From positions 1 through 6,204 of the forward strand of contig DATEMK010000283.1 of NCBI GenBank assembly GCA_035275625.1: a stretch of DNA of 6,204 bases, given 5' to 3'. The stretch is from DATEMK01 sp035275625 (GTDB lineage: Bacteria > Bacteroidota > Bacteroidia > AKYH767-A > OLB10). The translations under genes were made by a program, and so were the position numbers. The notes beneath the pieces are model-generated. The model was not told where the DNA came from and made no database searches. It saw nothing but the letters and a program-made list of their open reading frames with translations. Numbering within the stretch: the stretch's first letter is position 1; every line of letters begins with the position of its first letter. Below, piece by piece: positions 1 through 5,411 of the stretch.

Positions 1-439
1 GAGCAGTATCATAAGGATTACCCTGTCCGTCATCATAAGCATTGATCGGTTTTGATGTGAGCGTATCACACCAGCCATTGTAAGTTGCAACAGGGGTATA
101 GGGATTACCAAACCTGTTTAATCCGTCAAAAGTAGCAACGCCAATTGTCGGAGGATTTACCGGGAAATCAGCATTGATAAAAACAGCGCTGTCTTTCCAA
201 AGATCAGGCCGCGGAAACATATACTGACCGGAAAAATCATCCCTAAAAGGCAGCAGCAAAGTATCATTGGTTGCTGATTGAATTCTTTCATTTTGATTTA
301 CGCTTTGGCTGTTTATTCTTTTCCATTCATTAATTAATGTTGGATTATTTAACAGGGGAACAAGGCTTTCATCCTGTGCAAATGAATTACTGAATTTAAA
401 AGAAACAAAAATCAATAACGTGTAAATTATTTTATTCAT
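1..439 (-). CDS. Secreted protein, probable T9SS cargo (N-terminal part; gene continues past left edge)
   Basis: The reading frame is open from an ATG at 439 down to position 1, giving 146 residues with no stop, so the C-terminus lies outside the window. The start MNKIIYTLLIFVSFKFSNSFAQ is a clear signal peptide: a Lys, a hydrophobic core, and a cut probably near SFA/Q at residue 21. The mature part contains LPFRDDFSG, then PDLWKDSAVFIN, then PPTIGVATFDGLN and LTSKPINAYD. I recall this series from long Bacteroidota extracellular proteins that end in a type IX secretion sorting domain; that domain cannot be seen here, so the T9SS assignment is inference. No enzymatic motif is visible. The ATG overlaps the stop of the upstream PASTA gene by 4 nt (ATGA), which indicates translational coupling and one transcript. 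The product should be exported to the periplasm and probably to the cell surface. Confidence 0.75.
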   Translation of the reverse strand, partial: MNKIIYTLLIFVSFKFSNSFAQDESLVPLLNNPTLINEWKRINSQSVNQNERIQSATNDTLLLPFRDDFSGQYMFPRPDLWKDSAVFINADFPVNPPTIGVATFDGLNRFGNPYTPVATYNGWCDTLTSKPINAYDDGQGNPYDTA

Positions 440-1233
440 TTGGGTTCGCTGGCATTCAAGACATATTGCGATTGGGTGAGATAAATATCAATTCCTTCGC
501 CTTCACTTATCGGTGCAGAAGAACCATAAGCAGGGTGTTGCTTATACACAACTGCCTTTGATGAATCTCGCACCGAACTATCAAAGATAATAGATCCGGT
601 GTTAAGTGAGGAACCTTTCAAAACAAATAATGCTTCATCCAATGATAATCCGTACAATTGCGGGACTGTAACTTTTGTGTTGCCAAAGCCATCACCAAGG
701 GTAAGGTCTATTACATTTCCTTTGGTTAATTCTTCCCCCGGTTTTAACTTCTTACCGTTCATCTCAAACCCCAGCACGCAATTTTTGCACAAATCAGGTT
801 TGTAAGTTATTTGCCCCGGTTTCAATCCGTATGAAATCAAAATGGCCTCTGCCTGCCGGTAAGAAACATCAATCAGGTTGGGCATTTTAATTTTTGGAGG
901 AGATGTTTTGGTTATGGATAAATAAATAGTTCTGTTTTCTTTTACTTTTTCAGCAGGAGCAGGATCCTGTTCAATGACTGTTCCCGGAGGTTTCTCAAGA
1001 TCGAAGACAGAGGAGTCGGCTATTTTAATCCGTAACGCTTTATTTTTTAAAAAATTATCAAGCGTTGAAACTTTTAATCCCCGCAAATCAGGAACTGTGA
1101 TGGTGCTTCCATGATGAGTGTATGAATCAAGCCATTTATAGGTGAATCCAAAAAGCAGGAAAAGAAATACAAACGCCCCGAGGAGGTTGAAGAGAAATAT
1201 TTTTGACGTGATAAAATCTTTAATGCGACTCAT
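436..1233 (-). CDS. PASTA-domain membrane protein (three PASTA repeats)
   Basis: A 265-residue protein with a short basic N-terminus (MSRIKDFITSK), one membrane segment at about residues 12-33, and a periplasmic part made of three PASTA domains at about 44-108, 115-180 and 187-254. Each starts with a (V/M)P-L or VPDLRG-like strand, has the helix that brings the second half together, and ends in an IYLS/IDLTLG/IDIYLT strand. PASTA domains occur on penicillin-binding proteins and on Ser/Thr kinases, where they bind muropeptides or beta-lactams. Here there is no kinase or transpeptidase domain, so it is a stand-alone PASTA protein, probably sensing or scaffolding at the cell wall. Location directly after the D-Ala-D-Ala ligase gene fits that. 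Repeat 2 carries a CxxC pair (C149, C152), which could form a disulfide in the periplasm. The ATG at 1233 follows an A/T-rich leader with no Shine-Dalgarno; the 3' end overlaps the next gene. Confidence 0.9.
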   Translation of the reverse strand: MSRIKDFITSKIFLFNLLGAFVFLFLLFGFTYKWLDSYTHHGSTITVPDLRGLKVSTLDNFLKNKALRIKIADSSVFDLEKPPGTVIEQDPAPAEKVKENRTIYLSITKTSPPKIKMPNLIDVSYRQAEAILISYGLKPGQITYKPDLCKNCVLGFEMNGKKLKPGEELTKGNVIDLTLGDGFGNTKVTVPQLYGLSLDEALFVLKGSSLNTGSIIFDSSVRDSSKAVVYKQHPAYGSSAPISEGEGIDIYLTQSQYVLNASEPK

Positions 1234-1239
1234 TTATTT

Positions 1240-1319
1240 GTTAATTATGCTGATTACGTTGATTGTGTTGAATCGGGCTGTAACGAATTAACCTATTCAA
1301 CACAATTAACATAATTAAC
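1240..1319. repeat. Imperfect inverted repeat built from 9-nt units in the ligase-PASTA gap
   Basis: The left arm (1240-1273) reads as degenerate 9-nt units: GTTAATTAT, GCTGATTAC, GTTGATTGT, then GTTGAAT. The right arm (1295-1319) is its reverse complement with exactly one 9-nt unit missing. Outer stem 1240-1249 pairs 10/10 with 1310-1319; inner stem 1259-1273 pairs 14/15 with 1295-1309; 1250-1258 is the unpaired extra unit and 1274-1294 the loop. The right arm covers the stop codon of the ligase gene (1315-1317). A hairpin in the transcript could affect RNA stability or downstream translation. There is no terminal U-run, and the PASTA gene lies on the same strand, so a terminator is not supported. 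It looks like a dispersed intergenic repeat. Confidence 0.75.
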
Positions 1320-4020
1320 TGCGTTCCGATGCGGCTTTGTTTTTAGATTTTCTCCTGAATCCGTATTCGAGAATCTGGTCAATGAATTCATAAGGCTTGT
1401 AATGTGCGATTGCCGCCTGGTGGAAAATACAAGTTGCAGGTGTCATGCCCGGTAACGAATTTACTTCAATAAATATTACTTCCACTTTATCATTGTTATA
1501 AATTCTGACAAAGGCATCAATGCGTGCATAGCCTTCAATTTTTAAAATGCGTGCTGCTTTTTCAAGCTCTGCTTTTACTTTGTCAGAAATAAGCTGGTTT
1601 TTTTTTGCGTCTTTGTGGTAACGTGCCGGGGTGATGTTTTGCCCTTCACCTGCTAAAAATTTTTCTTCGAGCGACAATACATCTCCGCCCGATAAAGCTT
1701 CAGATGCTTCAAATATTTCATAAGAAATTTTTCCTTTTTCGTCAATGTGTGTTAACATGCCTCCTGTAATTTCCAGGAAATGCGATGCATCTTTTTTGGA
1801 AATCAGCTCTTCAATAAGAAAACTTTTCTTTTGAGGGAATTCTTCTTTTGGTTTTATTTTTAATAAAGAAGCTGCACGGGGCACTAACTCTGTTTCTTTG
1901 CGGAATATCAGTTCAGCGAAAGCGTGAAGCTCATTTTCATTGCGGATCATTTTCACAGCTGAGCTGCATCCGTCATCAACAGGCTTTGCAATAAAAGGAA
2001 AGCGGAAATGTTTTAATACTTTTTCTTCCAATGCCGCAGGATCGCGCTTCCATTCTTCATCACTCACCAATCTATGTCCGGCAGCATGCAACCCTTCACT
2101 CATAATGATTTCGTTAGTCCGGAATTTATCAATGGTAACCTGTGAAGTTTCCACACCCGAACCATTGAACGGCAAACCGAGCTTAATTAATTCAGCCTGC
2201 ACTTCGCCATCTTCACCGGGACGGCCATGCAATGCAATGAATACTCCTTCCGCCATTTTTTCCAAATCTGAATAATAAATTTTTTGCGGAGGTTCCAGGT
2301 TTTTTGAAGATGCATAAGCATTTGTGATCTTATTGCATTCCTTTATTATTTGTTCGATTACCGGGTGGCGTTCATAATGCAGAATTTTTTCCTTAATGTC
2401 ATCGGCATTATCTTTTAATAAAATATTTATTGGAATCCTGTAAAGCGAATGCGTGTTTTTATCCCCGACAAGGAAAACAGGTACCGGTTCATATTTTTCA
2501 GAAGACGAAAGCTTTTCATAAACATTTCTTCCGCTTTCAACTGAAATATGCCTTTCAGAAGAATAGCCTCCCATGATGACAGCAATTTTAATTTTTGATT
2601 TTGCTGTATTCTTGTTATCGCTGATTTTTTTATCAAGTTTCCTTAACAGGTATGGAAGGTGTTTGTAGTTTTTAAAATCTTTGATGCGTGCATGAAGGGA
2701 TGTGCGGATGATGTAAGTAATAAATTGAGAAGGGTTCAAACCAATCTCTGCCGCCTGGTGAAAAAAGAAGGACGAAGGCATCATGCCTGAAGTGGTATTC
2801 GGATCGTTTAACAATACTTTTCCTTCTTTGGTGATAAATCCGTCAATGCGTGCATACACGTTAAAAAATAAACTGGTAAATAACCGTTCGCATTCTTTCC
2901 TTATGTTATTGATTTCATGATCCGGAAGCTGTATGGGCGTAATTTTTCTTGATAAACCCGGAAGGTATTTAGAACGGTAATCAAAAAGCTCTCTGCCTTT
3001 TCGTATTTCCGTGGGCGGCAGGGCTACGGGATTCCCCTCCGTATTTTCAATGACAATACAGGAAAATTCTTTTCCGTCAATAAATTCTTCAATTAATATT
3101 TCACTATCTCCATCACAGCTTTCGATTATAATTTCATTTTCATTTTCGGCAAACAAATGCCGGATGACGGAATATAATTCTTCCGGGTGAGCAATGATCT
3201 TATTTTTTATTTTTACGGGGATGCCAATGCCTTCCCTTATGTCACAAATAATTTTCAAAAAATCAATTTGAGAATTACTGTCAAGCCTATCCCATTCTGT
3301 TTTTTTTAATTCGTAAATAAAAAAACTTTTGTTTGCCGCTTTTTCAAATTCTTCTTCATGATCTGTACTCAAAACAGTTACACCGATAGAAGAGCCCTGG
3401 TTAGCTGATTTCACAACACATGGTATTCCTATTGTTGCTTTTGCATTATCATAAAAAGATTTTTTGCTTTTTGAATTCAACCAATTGTTGCGAGATATGG
3501 TAATAAATTTTGGAACACTAAATCCTGCATTTGCCATCAATTGCTTTTGAATAGCTTTGTTCATCCCGATGGAAGATGAAAGAATTCCCGAACCGCTGTA
3601 GGGAATCCTGTAAAACTCAAGCAATCCCTGTATGCGTCCGTCTTCGCCATCGCTTCCATGAAGGCAGAGAAATGCGAAATCAATCTGTTCTGCAAGAGAA
3701 GAGGGTTCAATCCGGGTGCCCATTTTATTGATGAGCTTATTTTGTTCCTGGAAAGTTAAATCGCCTAAACTTTCAGCATACACCTGGAATTTATTTGATG
3801 ATGGAGGAATAAATTCAACTGGCGGATAAAAATCACGAATGCTGCCTTTGTAAATAAATTCCCAGTTGATCAATATAAGATTGCCAAAACTATCTGCAAA
3901 AAGAGGAACGGGTTCAAAAAGGCTTTTATCTAAATTATCATATACGGTACGGCCTCCCGCAAAAGATACTTCCCGCTCGCGCGATGAGCCGCCAAAAATA
4001 ATTCCTATCCGAAGTTTCAT
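1315..4020 (-). CDS. ddl: Tandem (two-domain fused) D-alanine--D-alanine ligase
   Basis: A 901-residue cytosolic protein carrying two full ATP-grasp D-Ala-D-Ala ligase units; ordinary Ddl is about 300-370 residues. The enzyme joins two D-alanines with ATP for the peptidoglycan stem peptide. Unit 1 (about 1-440): GGSSREREVS with E15, LHGSDGEDG at 120-128, glycine-rich loop KSANQGSSIG at 204-213, omega loop FDYRSKYL with K351/Y352, R391 and D393, then metal loop NDPNTTSGM at 405-413. A basic linker covers about 445-475. Unit 2 (about 477-885): GGYSSERHIS with E489, LHGRPGEDG at 597-605, KPVDDGCSSAV at 679-689, EEKFL with K787/F788, R833 and D835, and a canonical IEVNSLPGMT at 851-860. Thus unit 1 has Asp for the usual metal-binding Glu, and unit 2 has Phe for the omega-loop Tyr and an altered glycine loop. 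Start chosen at ATG 4020, immediately before the E15 motif as in E. coli DdlB. First gene of the PASTA operon. Family call is secure; which half is active, and on what substrate, is not. Confidence 0.95.
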   Translation of the reverse strand: MKLRIGIIFGGSSREREVSFAGGRTVYDNLDKSLFEPVPLFADSFGNLILINWEFIYKGSIRDFYPPVEFIPPSSNKFQVYAESLGDLTFQEQNKLINKMGTRIEPSSLAEQIDFAFLCLHGSDGEDGRIQGLLEFYRIPYSGSGILSSSIGMNKAIQKQLMANAGFSVPKFITISRNNWLNSKSKKSFYDNAKATIGIPCVVKSANQGSSIGVTVLSTDHEEEFEKAANKSFFIYELKKTEWDRLDSNSQIDFLKIICDIREGIGIPVKIKNKIIAHPEELYSVIRHLFAENENEIIIESCDGDSEILIEEFIDGKEFSCIVIENTEGNPVALPPTEIRKGRELFDYRSKYLPGLSRKITPIQLPDHEINNIRKECERLFTSLFFNVYARIDGFITKEGKVLLNDPNTTSGMMPSSFFFHQAAEIGLNPSQFITYIIRTSLHARIKDFKNYKHLPYLLRKLDKKISDNKNTAKSKIKIAVIMGGYSSERHISVESGRNVYEKLSSSEKYEPVPVFLVGDKNTHSLYRIPINILLKDNADDIKEKILHYERHPVIEQIIKECNKITNAYASSKNLEPPQKIYYSDLEKMAEGVFIALHGRPGEDGEVQAELIKLGLPFNGSGVETSQVTIDKFRTNEIIMSEGLHAAGHRLVSDEEWKRDPAALEEKVLKHFRFPFIAKPVDDGCSSAVKMIRNENELHAFAELIFRKETELVPRAASLLKIKPKEEFPQKKSFLIEELISKKDASHFLEITGGMLTHIDEKGKISYEIFEASEALSGGDVLSLEEKFLAGEGQNITPARYHKDAKKNQLISDKVKAELEKAARILKIEGYARIDAFVRIYNNDKVEVIFIEVNSLPGMTPATCIFHQAAIAHYKPYEFIDQILEYGFRRKSKNKAASERS

Positions 4021-4038
4021 AGCTGGTTTTTACAACTG

Positions 4039-4046
4039 CAAAATTA
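4039..4046 (-). promoter_or_regulatory. Candidate Bacteroidota -7 box upstream of the tandem ddl gene
   Basis: On the minus strand this reads TAATTTTG, an exact match to the Bacteroidota -7 consensus TAnnTTTG, ending 18 nt before the ligase ATG at 4020. The start of transcription would give a leader of only about 10-15 nt. No TTTG -33 element is visible at the expected distance: that position falls in the G-rich heptamer repeats. The eight-base match is short, so the call is tentative. Confidence 0.35.
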
Positions 4047-4053
4047 GGAAATC

Positions 4054-4081
4054 GGGTTCAGGGTTTAGGGTTCGGGGTTTA
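4054..4081 (+). repeat. Four telomere-like GGGTTYR heptamers, G-quadruplex motif
   Basis: Four perfectly phased 7-nt units: GGGTTCA, GGGTTTA, GGGTTCG, GGGTTTA. A fifth partial copy (CGGGTTGG) lies at about 4086-4093. The G runs at 4054-4056, 4061-4063, 4068-4070 and 4074-4077, separated by loops of 4, 4 and 3 nt, meet the simple intramolecular G-quadruplex pattern. The G-rich strand is the template strand for the ligase gene. The array ends about 8 nt upstream of the candidate -7 box, where a -33 element would normally sit. Any regulatory role is inference. Confidence 0.8.
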
Positions 4082-4113
4082 TCATCGGGTTGGAGTTATT
4101 AACAAAAGGATAT

Positions 4114-4127
4114 GACAAAATTTTGTC
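4114..4127. promoter_or_regulatory. 14-nt perfect palindrome GACAAAATTTTGTC, possible operator
   Basis: The sequence equals its own reverse complement over all 14 bases. It lies in the 147-nt gap between the ligase start (4020) and the SDR stop (4170), 94 nt upstream of the ligase ATG. On the minus strand its 3' half also gives AAATTTTG, a 7/8 match to TAnnTTTG, preceded by a TTTG about 18 nt upstream, so it could instead be part of a distal promoter for the ligase. No regulator gene is in the window. Confidence 0.3.
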
Positions 4128-4167
4128 CAACTATTAATTATCAAAAAACTTTTAGAATGATCGGAAT

Positions 4168-4956
4168 TTACAGGCACTTTGTTCTTCCTCCGTCAACAGG
4201 CAGGTTAATTCCATTAATATATGCGGCAGCAGGTGAAGCAAGAAAAGCAACTGCATTTGCAATTTCTCCCGGTTCAGCAAAACGAAGAGCAGGAATTTCA
4301 CCCATCATTTCTTTTTCAACTTCACCGGCTGATTTTCCTGTTTTTGCTGCTTTATCATTTATGATTTGTTTTAATCGTTGCGTGTTTGTTGCTCCGGGCA
4401 ATACGTTGTTCACGGTGATTCCAAATCCTGCTGCTTCACCTGCCAGCGTTTTGGACCAATTTGCAACAGCAGCACGAACGGTATTTGATACACCGAGATT
4501 CTTCAGCGGCTGCTTAACGGAAGTTGAAATAATATTTATGATGCGGCCGTAATTTGCATTTTTCATTCCTTCCAGGCAGGCCTGCATAAGAATATGATTG
4601 CAGATAAGATGTGCATTGAATGTTTTAATAAAGTCATCTGTTTCTGCGGAAATGATCGGCCCTCCTTTTGGCCCTCCTGTATTATTTATCAGAATGTGAA
4701 TGGTTCCTTTTCCCTTAGCATATTTTTCTATTTTTTCTTTCAGCTGTTCAGGAAAACTAAAATCAACGGCAATGAAATCATGCGCCTGCTTTCCGTTATT
4801 TGAAAGCTCCTCAATTGTTTGCTGAAGTGCAGTTTGGTTTCGCGCAATGAGCGTAATGCTGCATTCCAAACGGGCAAGCTCCATTGCCACAGCTTTCCCG
4901 ATTCCCTGTGTGCTGCCGCAAACAATCGCGCGTTTATCTTTTAAACTTAAATCCAT
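4168..4956 (-). CDS. Short-chain dehydrogenase/reductase (SDR) with atypical active site
   Basis: A 262-residue soluble protein of classical SDR length with a Rossmann fold. Nucleotide-binding loop CGSTQGIG at residues 13-20, IARN at 37-40 (the Arg suggests NADP preference), D65 in the AVDFS strand, NNTGG at 91-95 (usual NNAG), N114, S144, and the C-terminal LPVDGG at 252-257. The usual YxxxK catalytic pair is missing: where YSASK is expected the protein has SNTVR (157-161), so Tyr is Ser and Lys is Arg. This LSNTVRAAV pattern recurs, as I recall, in a beta-ketoacyl-reductase-like SDR subgroup noted in CDD for an imperfect catalytic tetrad (cd05344), so it is a subfamily trait rather than decay. 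Substrate unknown. Start chosen at ATG 4956, 9 residues before the first Rossmann strand. It diverges from the 94-residue gene and lies near a 3-hydroxyanthranilate dioxygenase; an SDR often accompanies kynurenine-pathway genes in Bacteroidota, as far as I recall, so a role there is possible but unproven. Confidence 0.88.
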   Translation of the reverse strand: MDLSLKDKRAIVCGSTQGIGKAVAMELARLECSITLIARNQTALQQTIEELSNNGKQAHDFIAVDFSFPEQLKEKIEKYAKGKGTIHILINNTGGPKGGPIISAETDDFIKTFNAHLICNHILMQACLEGMKNANYGRIINIISTSVKQPLKNLGVSNTVRAAVANWSKTLAGEAAGFGITVNNVLPGATNTQRLKQIINDKAAKTGKSAGEVEKEMMGEIPALRFAEPGEIANAVAFLASPAAAYINGINLPVDGGRTKCL

Positions 4957-5018
4957 AAGACAAAATTAAAATGTGAATTTGAAAATTATTTCTAATTTTA
5001 CTCAATCAAATAAAAAAG

Positions 5019-5026
5019 CAAATTTA
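5019..5026 (-). promoter_or_regulatory. Candidate -7 box for the SDR gene in the divergent gap
   Basis: On the minus strand this reads TAAATTTG, an exact match to TAnnTTTG, 62 nt upstream of the SDR ATG at 4956. The best -33 candidate, about 20 nt further upstream, is only TTCG (5047-5050), one base off TTTG and already inside the start of the opposite gene. The region is very AT-rich, so chance matches are likely. Confidence 0.25.
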
Positions 5027-5041
5027 GCTTTAAACTCATTC

Positions 5042-5326
5042 ATGGACGAATTAATAAAAGATGTTGCGGCAAAAGCAGGCATCAATCCCGAACAGGCAAA
5101 AATTGCAATTACCGCTGTAGCAGATTCTTTAAAATCAAAAATGCCTTATGTATTTCATAAACAAATTGACAATCTTATCAATGGCGGAACACTGAGCGAT
5201 GGTGTCAAAATGAAAATGGAAGAATTGAAAGATGACATTGGTGATGCTGCGAAAAATTTCGGTAAAAAAGCAGAAGAATTTGCCGGTGATATTAAGAAGA
5301 AAGTGGATGAGATGTTTAAAAAATAA
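5042..5326 (+). CDS. Small helical protein of unknown function (94 aa)
   Basis: I do not recognise this as a named family. Residues 1-48 (MDELIKDVAAKAGINPEQAK onward, through AVADSLKSKMP) resemble the N-terminal module of small Bacteroidota proteins in which AGI-x-x-x-QA leads into a helix ending K-x-K-x-P; this is a recollection, not a search result. Residues 57-94 are highly charged, with K and E/D spaced as in a long amphipathic helix (MEELKDDIGDAAKNFGKKAE), ending KKKVDEMFKK. There is no signal peptide, membrane segment or cysteine. The frame is open back to a GTG at 4973, but I chose ATG 5042: the extra 23 residues would be low-complexity and would occupy the short divergent promoter region. 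It is followed after 85 nt by the dioxygenase on the same strand, separated by a strong palindrome. Confidence 0.75.
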   Translation: MDELIKDVAAKAGINPEQAKIAITAVADSLKSKMPYVFHKQIDNLINGGTLSDGVKMKMEELKDDIGDAAKNFGKKAEEFAGDIKKKVDEMFKK

Positions 5327-5334
5327 ATCATCAA

Positions 5335-5384
5335 CGAATGCCTGCCTGCCGGCAGGCAGGCGAATCTGTACGAATTTACGAATT
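5335..5384. repeat. 22-nt perfect GC palindrome flanked by CGAAT repeats
   Basis: Positions 5340-5361 form an uninterrupted palindrome: CCTGCCTGCC at 5341-5350 followed by its reverse complement GGCAGGCAGG, with a further G/C pair outside. It contrasts sharply with the AT-rich surroundings. The pentamer CGAAT occurs at 5335-5339, 5361-5365, 5371-5375 and 5379-5383, so the palindrome lies between copies of a short direct repeat. It fills most of the 85-nt gap before the dioxygenase gene. A U-run does not follow directly on either strand, so it is not a standard intrinsic terminator. It looks like a dispersed REP-like element, which could still act as an RNA-stability or attenuation hairpin. 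Confidence 0.75.
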
Positions 5385-5411
5385 AAAAAACTTAAAAATT
5401 AAAACCCAATT

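Noticed and set aside
1940..2275. Plus-strand open frame of 111 codons inside the tandem ligase
   Set aside because: It lies fully opposite conserved unit 2 ligase motifs; Ser/Pro/Cys-rich shadow translation with no family features.
1315..4020. Tandem ligase as two genes joined by a sequencing error
   Set aside because: The frame is continuous through a basic linker (about 445-475) with no stop or start signals between units, and the halves are divergent rather than a duplicated assembly segment.
4054..4081. G-rich heptamers as a CRISPR array or true telomere
   Set aside because: The units are only 7 nt without spacers, and the array is internal between bacterial genes.
4112..4552. Plus-strand open frame of 146 codons opposite the SDR gene
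   Set aside because: It is antisense to well-conserved SDR motifs, has no recognisable domain, and its composition is what the reverse complement of a coding region produces.
4973..5041. GTG start extending the 94-residue gene by 23 residues
   Set aside because: The extension is low-complexity, begins inside a short divergent promoter gap, and the ATG at 5042 starts exactly at the recognisable helical module.
5340..5361. GC palindrome as an intrinsic terminator of the 94-residue gene
   Set aside because: No run of T follows the stem on the plus strand (gaatctgtac comes next), and the flanking CGAAT repeats point to a repeat element.
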